Shown here in pieces: positions 26,554-34,565 of a DNA stretch of 64,000 nt. Within the stretch, counting starts at the first letter, position 1. Each line of letters opens with the position of its first letter. The DNA comes from Catellatospora sp. IY07-71 (GTDB taxonomy: Bacteria > Actinomycetota > Actinomycetes > Mycobacteriales > Micromonosporaceae). The DNA lies in contig NZ_AP023360.1 in the NCBI RefSeq assembly GCF_018326265.1, forward strand, positions 6,171,501 to 6,235,500, read 5' to 3'. Both the position numbers and the translations under genes were made by a program. The notes beneath the pieces were generated by a model. The model saw nothing but the letters and a program-made list of their open reading frames with translations, did not search any database and was not told the DNA's origin.

Positions 26554-27740
26554 GTGACCGGCAGCGCGACGAGCCCGCCGGTGATCTGGTCGTGGTGCGA
26601 CCGCAGCTCGGCGACCTCGGCCGCCAGGCGCATCGCCGGGAAGCGCGGGATCAGCTGGGCGAACAGCGCCTGCATCTCCAGCCTGGCCAGCGGTGCGCCG
26701 GGGCAGTAGTGCCGGCCGTGCCCGAAGGTCAGGTGCGCGGCATCGGACCGGTCGATGTCGAACCGGTACGCGTCGGCGTACACCGTCCGGTCGTGGTTGG
26801 CCGCGCCGGTGTCGAGCAGGACCAGTTCTCCGGGGCGGACCCGCGTGCCGGCGATGTCGAGTTCGGAGCGGGCGTAGGTGGGGATGCCGTTGCCGCCGCC
26901 GGTGTTCACGCCGACGTTGCCCACGCGCAGCGCCTCCTCGACGGCGGCGGTGAGCTTGTCCGGGTCGGCCGCGACCGCATCCCGCTGATCGGGGTTGGTG
27001 AGCAGGTGCAGCGCCATGTACCCGATCGCGACGACCGTCGTGTGGTGGCCCGTGAACATCAGCGACGCGCCGATGTGGCCGATGACGTTGTCGTCGACCC
27101 CGAACGGAGCCTCCCGCAGGCGCATGAGCAGGCCGCCGGGTTCGGCCCGGCCGCGCGCCGCCAGCTTGCCCAGGTACGCCACGAGCGCGGCCAGGCCCGC
27201 CGCGGACCGCTGCTCGTCACGGGCGTCAGCGATCGCCTCGGTGAACCTGCGGCACTTGTCGAGGTCCTTCTCAGGCACGCCGAGCAGACGGCAGATGACC
27301 ATCGTCGGCAGCGGGACCGCCACGAGGTCGACGAAGTCGGCGGGCGGCCCCGCCGCCTCCAGCTCGTCCAGCAGGCGGGTCACCAGCTCGTCGAGCGACG
27401 CGCGCAGCTCGCGCAGCCGGGCCGGGGAGACGATCGTGTGCAGCACCTCCCGGAACCAGGCCCGGTCGGCGTCCTCGGACAGGTAGTTCTCCCGTGGCCG
27501 TCCCCCGAACAGCGCCGAGGCGGTCAGGCGCGGGGCCCGGCTCGGCCGCGGGTGGGCACGTGCCAGGCGGTCGCCCGAGTACAGAGCCTTGACCTGCTCG
27601 TATCCGGTCACCAGCCAGGCCTCGTCGCCCGTCAGCGTGCGTACTCGATGAACAGGCCCCTGTTCCTGCAGCGCTTGCAGCACCGGGGCGGGTTCGAGCG
27701 GATGCTTCTGCTCGAACGGCATGGACGGCAGGTCGGTCAT
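26547..27740 (-). CDS. Cytochrome P450, 397 aa
   Basis: Soluble bacterial class I P450 that needs ferredoxin partners encoded elsewhere. The I-helix oxygen site reads LMFTGHHTTVVAIGYM, the K-helix ExxR is VEEALRVGN, and the haem loop is FGHGRHYCPGAPLARLEM with the proximal cysteine. Size and N-terminus (MTDLPSMPFEQKHPLEPAPV) are normal. ATG 27740 has GGAAGGAA just upstream. It is coupled to the methyltransferase. The tnpB element lies directly upstream, between it and the main biosynthetic operon on the same strand. It may once have been the downstream end of that operon. Confidence 0.95.
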   Translation of the reverse strand: MTDLPSMPFEQKHPLEPAPVLQALQEQGPVHRVRTLTGDEAWLVTGYEQVKALYSGDRLARAHPRPSRAPRLTASALFGGRPRENYLSEDADRAWFREVLHTIVSPARLRELRASLDELVTRLLDELEAAGPPADFVDLVAVPLPTMVICRLLGVPEKDLDKCRRFTEAIADARDEQRSAAGLAALVAYLGKLAARGRAEPGGLLMRLREAPFGVDDNVIGHIGASLMFTGHHTTVVAIGYMALHLLTNPDQRDAVAADPDKLTAAVEEALRVGNVGVNTGGGNGIPTYARSELDIAGTRVRPGELVLLDTGAANHDRTVYADAYRFDIDRSDAAHLTFGHGRHYCPGAPLARLEMQALFAQLIPRFPAMRLAAEVAELRSHHDQITGGLVALPVTW

Positions 27741-27895
27741 CAGATTCCTTCCGTGGATACTGCGGCCTTCAGGCCGGGGAGGAAACGGAACTCCTGCGGA
27801 GCGGGGCAGGCAAAGCCGATCCGCCGCCGAGGCGGACCGGCGTCCGTCCGTACGTCAGTACGAAACCCAGCGGCCGTCCTGTTAGGATCCGTGGC

Positions 27896-29101
27896 GTGGC
27901 CAGGACGGTGAAGCGGGCGTTCAAGTTCCGCTTCTACCCCAGCGACGTGCAGGCCGAGCAGCTGTCGCGGACATTCGGGTGCGTCCGGCTGGTCTACAAC
28001 ATGGCCCTGCAGGCCCGCACCGAGGCGTGGACCCAGCGGCAGGAGCGGATCGGCTACCACGCGACCTCGGCCCTGCTCACCGGATGGAAGAAGACCGCCG
28101 ACCTGGCGTTTCTCAACGACGTCTCCTGCGTGCCACTGCAGCAGGCGCTGCGGCACCTGCAGACCGCTTACGTCAACTTCTGGGCCAAACGCGCCAGACA
28201 CCCGCACTTCAAGTCCAGGAAGCGCTCGCGCCGCTCGGCCGAGTACACCGCCAGCGCGTTCCGCTGGCGCGACGGCAGGCTGACCCTGGCCAAGATGACC
28301 GAACCCCTCGACATCGTGTGGTCGCGGCCGCTGCCGCAGGGCTGCACGCCCTCGACGGCGACCGTGTCGCAGGATGCGGCCGGGCGCTGGTTCGTGTCCC
28401 TGCTCTGCGACGACGTCATCGCCCAAACCCCCGCCGCCGGCACGGTCGGGATCGACGCTGGCCTCGACAGCCTGCTCACCCTGTCCACCGGCGAGAAGAT
28501 CACCAACCCCCGGCATGAGCACGCCGACCGGCAGCGGCTGGCCGGCGCGCAACGCGACCTGGCCCGCAAGCAGAAAGGCTCGGCCAACCAGGCCAAGGCC
28601 CGGATCAACCTCGCCCGCATCCACGCCCGCATCGCCGACCGCAGGCGCGATCACCTGCACAAACTGACCACTCGGCTCGTTCGTGAGAACCAAACGATCG
28701 TGATCGAGGACCTGGCCGTAAGCAACATGGTCCGCAACCACCGGCTGGCCCGCGCGATCAGCGACGCGGCCTGGCGGCAGTTTCGCACTCTGCTGGAGTA
28801 CAAGACCGTCTGGCACGGCCGGGACCTGATCGTCGTGGACCGCTGGCTCCCCTCGACCAGACTCTGCTCGGCCTGCGGCGCAATCACACAGAAGATGTCG
28901 CTGCACGTACGGGAATGGACGTGCCCGTGCGGCAGCCGCCACGACCGCGACGTCAACGCGGCACGCAACATCCTGGCCGCCGGACTGGCGGTGACAGCCT
29001 GCGGAGACGATGTAAGACCTCAACGAGGAACCTCTCGGACGGGGCAGTCGTCGGCGAAACAGGAACACCCGAGGGCGACCAAGGGAATCCCCATCCTTTA
29101 G
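27896..29101 (+). CDS. tnpB: TnpB RNA-guided nuclease (IS605 OrfB), 401 aa
   Basis: Ancestor-type relative of Cas12. The N-terminal helix-turn-helix-like part (KRAFKFRFYPSDVQAEQLSR) and the wedge/REC regions precede a RuvC-like nuclease. Its acidic residues are D in GTVGIDAGLDSLLTLST, E in TIVIEDLAVSNMVRNH and D in HDRDVNAARNILAAG. A zinc knuckle (LCSACG...CPCG) lies between the last two. All catalytic positions are present, so the nuclease is probably functional. The GTG start at 27896 gives MARTVKRAF. The 3' end of the gene overlaps the element end from which the guide RNA would come. Confidence 0.95.
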   Translation: MARTVKRAFKFRFYPSDVQAEQLSRTFGCVRLVYNMALQARTEAWTQRQERIGYHATSALLTGWKKTADLAFLNDVSCVPLQQALRHLQTAYVNFWAKRARHPHFKSRKRSRRSAEYTASAFRWRDGRLTLAKMTEPLDIVWSRPLPQGCTPSTATVSQDAAGRWFVSLLCDDVIAQTPAAGTVGIDAGLDSLLTLSTGEKITNPRHEHADRQRLAGAQRDLARKQKGSANQAKARINLARIHARIADRRRDHLHKLTTRLVRENQTIVIEDLAVSNMVRNHRLARAISDAAWRQFRTLLEYKTVWHGRDLIVVDRWLPSTRLCSACGAITQKMSLHVREWTCPCGSRHDRDVNAARNILAAGLAVTACGDDVRPQRGTSRTGQSSAKQEHPRATKGIPIL

Positions 29102-29118
29102 GGCGGGGAGGATGTCAA
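28990..29118 (+). ncRNA. Candidate omega (guide) RNA of tnpB
   Basis: In characterised TnpB systems the guide RNA spans the 3' end of tnpB and the right end of the element, and its guide is the flanking host DNA. Here the terminal hairpin region 29085-29118 fits, and the guide would start near 29119 (GCGGGGCCTTCCTC...). The 5' limit given is a guess. Confidence 0.4.
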
Positions 29119-29131
29119 CGCGGGGCCTTCC

Positions 29132-30361
29132 TCATCGGCCGGAGAACTTGGCAGCGTCCAGGGCGTCGCCGGGCGGCAGGAGCCGGCCGAGCTGCTCCAG
29201 CAGGACCGCCTGCCGCTCGCGCAGCCGGTCGCGCTCGGTCTCGTCGTCCAGCAGCTCGGTCATCGCCTGCAGCACCCGGCGCCGCTCGAATACGCCGACG
29301 CTGCGGAAGGTGTCCGGATACGGGTTGCCCGACAGCACCGGGGTGAGGAACTCGTGCCAGCCCCACGGGTACACCCGGAACGGGTAGGCCAGGGCCAGCT
29401 CGGGCGCCGCCTCGGCCAGCCAGGCGGGTGCCGAGCCGCTGGCGATCAGCCGCCGGATGTCAAGGATCTTGTGGTTCTGCAGCACGAGGCTCGGCACACC
29501 GGCGAGCACCGCCTGGGTCAGCGTCACCGACACCGCGTTGGCGCTGACGTAGAGGTCGGCGGCGGTCAGCTGGGCGTGGAACTCCACCGGCGTCAGCGTC
29601 GGCACCTGCCGGTACTCGATCTGCGGGGCGACGGGGAACTCCCACGGGTGCGGGCCGACGTGGACCACCCGCAGCGGCCGGCCGAGCGCGGCCAGGTGGC
29701 TGTGGATGATCTGCGGCATGGACCGCATCAGCTGCCCCATGCTGGGCGAGCGGACCACGTTGACGTACTCCCACCGGGAGTTGGTGAGAAACACCGTCGG
29801 CGTCCCGGACCGGCGGGGCGGGCGCATCGGCGTCGTCCCGCCGCACACCATCGGGGTCACGATGACGCCGGGTTCGGCGGGTGCGGGGCGGTTCAGCGGG
29901 CTGTTGCGGATCAGCAGGTCGCAGCTGTCGAGCAGGCGCGGGAAGTGGGTGCGGTGCCCGCCGTAGAAGTCGACGACGTACTGAGCGGCCGGGTAGTCGT
30001 ACTGGTCGAAGCTGGCCAGGGCGACGTCGTAGCGGTCGCGCAGCAGGCTCATGCTCAGCCCCGACCACGCCGTCGAGTAGTCCAGCGTGAAGCAGTCGGC
30101 CGCGACGAGCATGTCCGGGCGGAAATCGGCCACGAGGGTGTCGAACGCGGCCCGGTTCCGGCCCGGGTCCTGGCTGGTCAGCGGGTGGACGTCGAGCCCG
30201 AGCCCGCGTACGTAGGGCGCGACCGCGGCCATGGTCACGAACAGGACCTTGAACCGGTCCGGCGGCAGTTGCCGGGCGAAGTCGGCGGCGATGCTCACGT
30301 CGCCGTTGGACAGGTGGCCGAGCCCGAGGAACAGCAGGCGCCGGGGGTTCATCGCGCTCAC
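29132..30361 (-). CDS. DUF6365-like, glycosyltransferase-fold protein (copy A), 409 aa
   Basis: One of three paralogues in this operon. Each resembles the DUF6365 family as I recall it and looks like a GT-B-type fold. The N-terminal Rossmann half starts RRLLFLGLGHLSNGDVSIAA and carries DMLVAADCFTLDYSTAW. The C-terminal half carries VFLTNSRWEYV, RVVHVGPHPWEFPVAPQIEY, then LYVSANAVSVTLTQAVLAGV and FRVYPWGWHEFLTPVLSGNP. The late segment resembles the nucleotide-sugar half of MurG/UDP-GT enzymes. GTG 30361 overlaps the upstream stop (GTGA); ATG 30352 is an alternative. It is the last gene of the main operon, 13 bp before the tnpB element border. The reaction is unknown. Confidence 0.75.
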   Translation of the reverse strand: MSAMNPRRLLFLGLGHLSNGDVSIAADFARQLPPDRFKVLFVTMAAVAPYVRGLGLDVHPLTSQDPGRNRAAFDTLVADFRPDMLVAADCFTLDYSTAWSGLSMSLLRDRYDVALASFDQYDYPAAQYVVDFYGGHRTHFPRLLDSCDLLIRNSPLNRPAPAEPGVIVTPMVCGGTTPMRPPRRSGTPTVFLTNSRWEYVNVVRSPSMGQLMRSMPQIIHSHLAALGRPLRVVHVGPHPWEFPVAPQIEYRQVPTLTPVEFHAQLTAADLYVSANAVSVTLTQAVLAGVPSLVLQNHKILDIRRLIASGSAPAWLAEAAPELALAYPFRVYPWGWHEFLTPVLSGNPYPDTFRSVGVFERRRVLQAMTELLDDETERDRLRERQAVLLEQLGRLLPPGDALDAAKFSGR

Positions 30362-31041
30362 CACACCGACTGCCGGCTCAGCGCGGCCACGACCGCGGGC
30401 TGCTCGCCGTAGAGGACCGCCATCACTTCCCCGATCGCCTGCCGTTCGGGGCCGACGGCACCCGCGTGCATGGTGGCCAGCGGTTCGCACAGGACCGCGC
30501 CCAGCGCCGGCAGTCCCACCGGCGTGCGCGGGCACGCTGCCAGCACGTCCAGCAGGGGTGGCCGTCCGTCGGCGGGCGGCGTGCCCGCGAGATGGTCGAC
30601 GACGGCGGCCAGCGCGTGGGTGCTGACGAAGTAGGCCTGCGCCGGAAGGCCGCCCTGGCGCGCCAGGAGCAGCTCCAGGTCGGCCTGGGCCAGGCTCAGC
30701 TCCCCCGAGGCCTGCACCGAGTACGCGCCGTAGCTGCTCGGGATCAGGGCACGCAGCCGGGCCCGGCTGTAACGGGCCAGCCAGTTGTCCGGGTCCAGCC
30801 GCAGCGCCTGCCCGAGGGCGTCGATGGTGTCGGTGAACCGGGCGTGTGCCTCGAACTCCACGCCGAGGCTGGGCAGCGCGGCCATCAGCGCGAAGGCGTA
30901 CCGGGCGGCGGCGCCGGGGTCGGCCGGGGCGGCGCGGCGGGCGTCGGCCAGGCGGGCCAGCAGCTTGGGCGCCCAGCCCAGCTTGCCGGCCGCGCTGGCC
31001 ACTCCGTACAGCTCGTCGTCGGCGCGGGTGATCAGGTGCAC
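30358..31041 (-). CDS. TPR-like helical protein (copy B of pair), 227 aa
   Basis: An all-helical protein related to the gene at 35806. Shared positions include LITRADDELYGVASAAGKLG versus VTRADEELFSTALMAARLG, and DNWLARYSRARLRALIP versus GHWLARFLRIHTRTLLP. The latter segment looks like a TPR helix pair. It starts at GTG 31041, four bases after the radical SAM stop, and ends in a GTGA overlap with a DUF6365-like gene. The same gene order occurs at the other copy. It is probably an adaptor or scaffold for its radical SAM partner; no catalytic motif is seen. Confidence 0.6.
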   Translation of the reverse strand: MHLITRADDELYGVASAAGKLGWAPKLLARLADARRAAPADPGAAARYAFALMAALPSLGVEFEAHARFTDTIDALGQALRLDPDNWLARYSRARLRALIPSSYGAYSVQASGELSLAQADLELLLARQGGLPAQAYFVSTHALAAVVDHLAGTPPADGRPPLLDVLAACPRTPVGLPALGAVLCEPLATMHAGAVGPERQAIGEVMAVLYGEQPAVVAALSRQSVW

Positions 31042-31045
31042 GGTG

Positions 31046-31954
31046 TCACGCCGTCGCCGTCGGGGTGACCGGCTGGAACTCGTCCCAGCCGACGAACTCG
31101 GCGTACTCCTTGTAGACACCGCCGCAGGAGCCGTTGTGGGCGCAGCCGCCGCACCGCTCGTCCTTGACCCGGGCGTTGCTGTCCATGTAGTTCTCGTAGT
31201 CCTCGAACACGAACTTGCGGTACAGCATCTTGAACTGGTTCTGCTTCCAGTCGATCATGTACTGCTCGTAGCCGGGGATGGCGCAGTACGGGAAGCCCTC
31301 CAGGGTGACCATCTTGCCGCGCCGCACCGCACGGTCGACGGCCTCGAAGACGTAGGGCTGGATCTCGTCGTAGCGCGGGGTGACGTCCCAGAAGTTGCGC
31401 AGCGCCGTGCCGGAGGTGTGCAGCGCGGACAGGTTCACGTGATCGGCGCCGAGGTCCAGGCACAGGTCGACGATGTCGGGCACCTCGGTGAAGTTGTCCT
31501 TGCACACCACCGAGTTGGTGCGGACCAGCGCGCCGAGTTCCTTCACGTTGCGGATGCCCGTGACGGCCTGCTGGAACGAGCCGAGCGCCTTGGCGATGCG
31601 GTCCTGGGTCAGCGCGCGGGCCCCGTGCAGGGACACGATGAACAGGCTGACGTTCTTGCTCACCACCGTCTTGGCGTACTCCATCCGGGCCAGCTTGCGG
31701 CCGTTGGTCTGCAGCAGCACGGTCGGGTAGCCCAGCCCCTGGATCTCGTCGAGGATCTCCAGGAAGTCCTTGCGGATGGTGGCCTCGCCGCCGTGGATGT
31801 TGACGGCCTCGAATCCCTTGTCCGCGTTCTCCTGCAGGAATCGCGAGACCCGCTTGCGGGAGATGGAGTCGTCCTTGACGAACGGGGAGTCGACGATGCA
31901 GAAGTTGCACTTGCTGTTGCAGATGTCGGTCAGGTGCACGCTCAGCGCCTTCAC
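31046..31954 (-). CDS. Radical SAM protein with four-Cys C-terminal cluster site (copy B), 302 aa
   Basis: The N-terminal motif C12-x3-C16-x2-C19 (LTDICNSKCNFCIVDS) binds the SAM-cleaving 4Fe-4S cluster. HGGEATIRKDF supplies the SAM amino-group site. C-terminal cysteines in FPYCAIPGYE and DERCGGCAHNGSCGGVYKEY suggest a second cluster of SPASM/twitch type. About three quarters of the first 100 residues match the paralogue at 36483. The GTG start overlaps the upstream stop (GTGA). Such enzymes with auxiliary clusters often modify peptides (C-C, C-S or C-O links, epimers), but some act on sugars or small molecules. Confidence 0.85.
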   Translation of the reverse strand: MKALSVHLTDICNSKCNFCIVDSPFVKDDSISRKRVSRFLQENADKGFEAVNIHGGEATIRKDFLEILDEIQGLGYPTVLLQTNGRKLARMEYAKTVVSKNVSLFIVSLHGARALTQDRIAKALGSFQQAVTGIRNVKELGALVRTNSVVCKDNFTEVPDIVDLCLDLGADHVNLSALHTSGTALRNFWDVTPRYDEIQPYVFEAVDRAVRRGKMVTLEGFPYCAIPGYEQYMIDWKQNQFKMLYRKFVFEDYENYMDSNARVKDERCGGCAHNGSCGGVYKEYAEFVGWDEFQPVTPTATA

Positions 31955-33366
31955 GGCTGTGCCTCCGATTCGTGGCCGGTGGCGCTGGGCACGGGCACCG
32001 GCTGCGCCAGCCGGTCCAGCAGCGCCAGAAGATCGGTGAGGTCGACCCGGACGACCCTGATGTGGTCGGTCATGATGTCGCGGCCGGGCTGGTCCCCGGC
32101 GAGCAGCCGGTCGGCGCCGTCGGCGGCGAACTGGCCGAACGCGAGCAGCCCTTCCAGGCTGCGGCGGTACTCGGGCAGGCGGCTCCAGACGGCGCCGTCG
32201 CCGTCCTGTGCGGCGCGCAGCCCCGCCTGCAACGCCTTGACCTGGCGGTAGGTGCCGGGCAGGTCGGCGCCGACGACGCTGCGGAACCCCATCAGGGTCA
32301 GGTCGGCCATGCCCTGCGGGAGGTGGGCGAGGCTGGAGACCTGCCAGGTCAGGTGATCGGCCACGCGGCCGGTCAGCCGGAGCGCCTCGGCCAGCTTGGC
32401 GCCGTCCGCCGTCGGCCGGGGTGCGGGTTCGGTTTCCGGCAGGGCGGGTGCGGCGGCCGAGGCGGTCGGTGCGGGGAGCTCGGTGCCGGCGAACATCCGT
32501 ACCGTCCGCCGCTTCTGCACCGGCACCCGCTGCCCGTCCGCCCCGGTGACGGTGGCCACGATCATCTCGGTCATCTCGGCGAACAGCAGGTCACCGGTCT
32601 CGGCGTCGGCCTGCAGCGTGATCCAGTAGGACGAGCGGCCGCGCTGGCGCACCGGGCCGGACCTGACGTCCAGGACGCAGTCGAGGCAGGTCATCGTGTA
32701 CACCACGCTCGGGCGGCCGCCGTACGTGCCGTGGCCCAGGTGCCGGGCGGTCGCGTGGGCGTTGCGGAACACGGCGGTCGCCCCGGGGTCGGAGAACCGC
32801 AGCTCCGCCCAGCTGCCCGAGATCCCGTCCAGCTCCGCCCAGCTGCCGGGGGTGCGCAGCGCCGGGGTGGTCGTCAGGTGCGTGCACAGCATCTCGAACG
32901 TGACGACGTCCCAGCTGAGCATGAGCAGCAGGTCGACGGCGGGAGCCTTGGGCAGGCCCGGATAGCTGATGTCCATCGGCGACAGCGGGGTGCCGGGCGG
33001 CGGGTCCTGCGGGCGGTCCACCCCGGCGACGTCGGTGTGCATCAGCACGGAGGTGAAACTCTGACCCCGCGCGAACGTCCACTCGCGCTGCTCGCCCTCG
33101 CCGTCGGGGCTTCCGGTGCCGGCGTCTACCCGGTCCCACTGGTAGCGCACCGGGACGAGCGAGCCCACGCTGCCGCCGGTGAGGGTGCGGGTGAGGCTCG
33201 CGGTGACGTCCTGCCACTTGTACGGGGTGCCGCGCGGGGTCAGGAAGTCGTTGCGCATCGTCGCCCGGAACGGCTGCACGGCGTCCGGCGCGACGCGGCG
33301 GCGGTCGGGCGCGGGCCGCCCGGCCAGGGCCGCGACGGCTTCGTGCAGGGGCGGCTGTCCGGTCAT
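31951..33366 (-). CDS. Unrecognised cluster protein, 471 aa
   Basis: I cannot place it in a family. The first 270 residues look beta-rich, with many even-spaced aromatic strands (GRPSVVYTMTCLDCVLDVRS, RSSYWITLQADAETGDLLFA). A proline/alanine linker (residues 290-320) joins a helical C-terminal half (EALRLTGRVADHLTWQVSSL; VKALQAGLRAAQDGD; VDLTDLLALLDRLAQPVPVP). There is no signal peptide, membrane helix or metal motif apart from one C-x2-C (TCLDC). The ATG overlaps the upstream stop (ATGA), and the end overlaps radical SAM copy B (GTGA). It is therefore locked into the operon and probably needed by the pathway. Confidence 0.6.
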   Translation of the reverse strand: MTGQPPLHEAVAALAGRPAPDRRRVAPDAVQPFRATMRNDFLTPRGTPYKWQDVTASLTRTLTGGSVGSLVPVRYQWDRVDAGTGSPDGEGEQREWTFARGQSFTSVLMHTDVAGVDRPQDPPPGTPLSPMDISYPGLPKAPAVDLLLMLSWDVVTFEMLCTHLTTTPALRTPGSWAELDGISGSWAELRFSDPGATAVFRNAHATARHLGHGTYGGRPSVVYTMTCLDCVLDVRSGPVRQRGRSSYWITLQADAETGDLLFAEMTEMIVATVTGADGQRVPVQKRRTVRMFAGTELPAPTASAAAPALPETEPAPRPTADGAKLAEALRLTGRVADHLTWQVSSLAHLPQGMADLTLMGFRSVVGADLPGTYRQVKALQAGLRAAQDGDGAVWSRLPEYRRSLEGLLAFGQFAADGADRLLAGDQPGRDIMTDHIRVVRVDLTDLLALLDRLAQPVPVPSATGHESEAQP

Positions 33367-34565
33367 CGGGCCACCGCCGCGGCGAGCGTCTCGGCGAACG
33401 CGTCGGTGGCCGAGGGCAGCGCGGCGAGCCGGTCGCGGTAGTCCTGCTGCCGTTCGAGCAGGTCGGGACGGCCGTCGAGCAGGCCGGTCAGGGCCTGTCC
33501 CACGGCCGCCCGGTCGAAGAGCGGGGCCTGGGCGAAGCAGCCGAAGTAGGGGTTGCCGGACACCAGCGGCGCCAGCAGCTCGTGCCAGCCCAGCGGTGCC
33601 ACCCGGAACGGGTACGCCGCCGTCAGCTGCGGCGCGCAGGCGGCCGTCCATTCGGGCAGCTCGGTCAGGGTCCGGTCGTTGTGCAGCAGCAGTGACGGCA
33701 CCCCGGCCAGCACGGCGCGGGCGAGTGTGGACGACAGGGCGTTGGCGGTCAGGAAGACGTCGGCGGAGGTCAGCCGGGCGTGGAACATCGGGTACGGCAA
33801 CCGGCTGAAGTGCTGGTAGTCCAGGTGATCGGCGGTCGGGAACCGCCAGCTGCGCGGGCCGACGTGGATGATGCGCAGCGGGCGGCCCACCGCGGCCAGC
33901 AGGCTGTGCAGCAGCCGCGGGAGCGCGTCGACCAACTGCTGGGCGGCAGGCGTGGTGCCGGTGTACTCCCAGCGGGAGTTCACCAGGAACACCACCGGCC
34001 GGTCGGCCCTGGGCGCGTCCTCGTCGCTCACCGGGCGCAGGCCGCCGTACTGCAGCCCGCCGAGGTGCAGCGGGGCCACCACGACACCCGGCGGCCCCGG
34101 CTCCGGCCGGTGCGGCGGCCCGGTGCGGATCAGCACGTCGCAGTCGTCGAGCAGCGGCGGGAACTGCGTGCGCGGCCCGCCGTAGACGTCGACGGCGTAT
34201 CCGGTCTCCGGCCAGCCGAGCCGGTCCAGGCTGCCCACCGGCCGTCCGTAGCGCTCGCGCAGGACGTCGAGGCCCAGCCCGGTCCAGCCCCGTGACTGGT
34301 GCACGGCGAAGGCGTCGGCCGCGATCAGCAGATCGGGTGCGAAGCCGGCGACGACCCGGTCGAGCATGGCCAGGTTCTGCGCCGGTGAGCCGGCGGTCAG
34401 CGCGAGCGTCGGCATGCCGAGGTCGTGCAGCTGCGCCACGGAGTCGGCGGCGGCCACGAACCCGACCTGGAACTGCTTGCGCGGCAGTGCCCGGGCCATG
34501 TCTGCGGCCAGGCTGGCGTCGCCTTTGGACAGGGTGCTCGGGGCGAGGAACAGCAGTCTTCTCAT
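33363..34565 (-). CDS. DUF6365-like, glycosyltransferase-fold protein (copy B), 400 aa
   Basis: Second paralogue. The N-terminus RRLLFLAPSTLSKGDASLAA is close to copy A (RRLLFLGLGHLSNGDVSIAA), as are LLIAADAFAVHQSRGWTGLG, VFLVNSRWEYTGTTPAAQQL, RIIHVGPRSWRFPTADHLDY and VFLTANALSSTLARAVLAGV. The shared pattern places a donor-site-like loop in the C-terminal half. The ATG (34565) overlaps copy C's stop as ATGA and the end overlaps the unknown gene. It lies in tandem with copy C, so the two may act on different sites or as a heteromer. No biochemical role is established. Confidence 0.75.
   Translation of the reverse strand: MRRLLFLAPSTLSKGDASLAADMARALPRKQFQVGFVAAADSVAQLHDLGMPTLALTAGSPAQNLAMLDRVVAGFAPDLLIAADAFAVHQSRGWTGLGLDVLRERYGRPVGSLDRLGWPETGYAVDVYGGPRTQFPPLLDDCDVLIRTGPPHRPEPGPPGVVVAPLHLGGLQYGGLRPVSDEDAPRADRPVVFLVNSRWEYTGTTPAAQQLVDALPRLLHSLLAAVGRPLRIIHVGPRSWRFPTADHLDYQHFSRLPYPMFHARLTSADVFLTANALSSTLARAVLAGVPSLLLHNDRTLTELPEWTAACAPQLTAAYPFRVAPLGWHELLAPLVSGNPYFGCFAQAPLFDRAAVGQALTGLLDGRPDLLERQQDYRDRLAALPSATDAFAETLAAAVAR

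Larger units (their letters stand above)
27764..29118 (+). mobile_element. IS200/IS605-type element carrying only tnpB (IS1341 group)
   Basis: The right end carries the signature of this group: CCTTTAGGGCGGGGAGGATG... at 29095-29118, a hairpin-forming end overlapping the tnpB stop. No tnpA is present, so the element depends on a helper in trans. The left end is uncertain. A similar motif (CCTTCAGGCCGGGGAGGA) lies at 27767-27784 ahead of tnpB and could mark the border or be an older element's right end. The element sits in the 1.4-kb gap between P450 and the first DUF6365-like gene. Confidence 0.75.
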
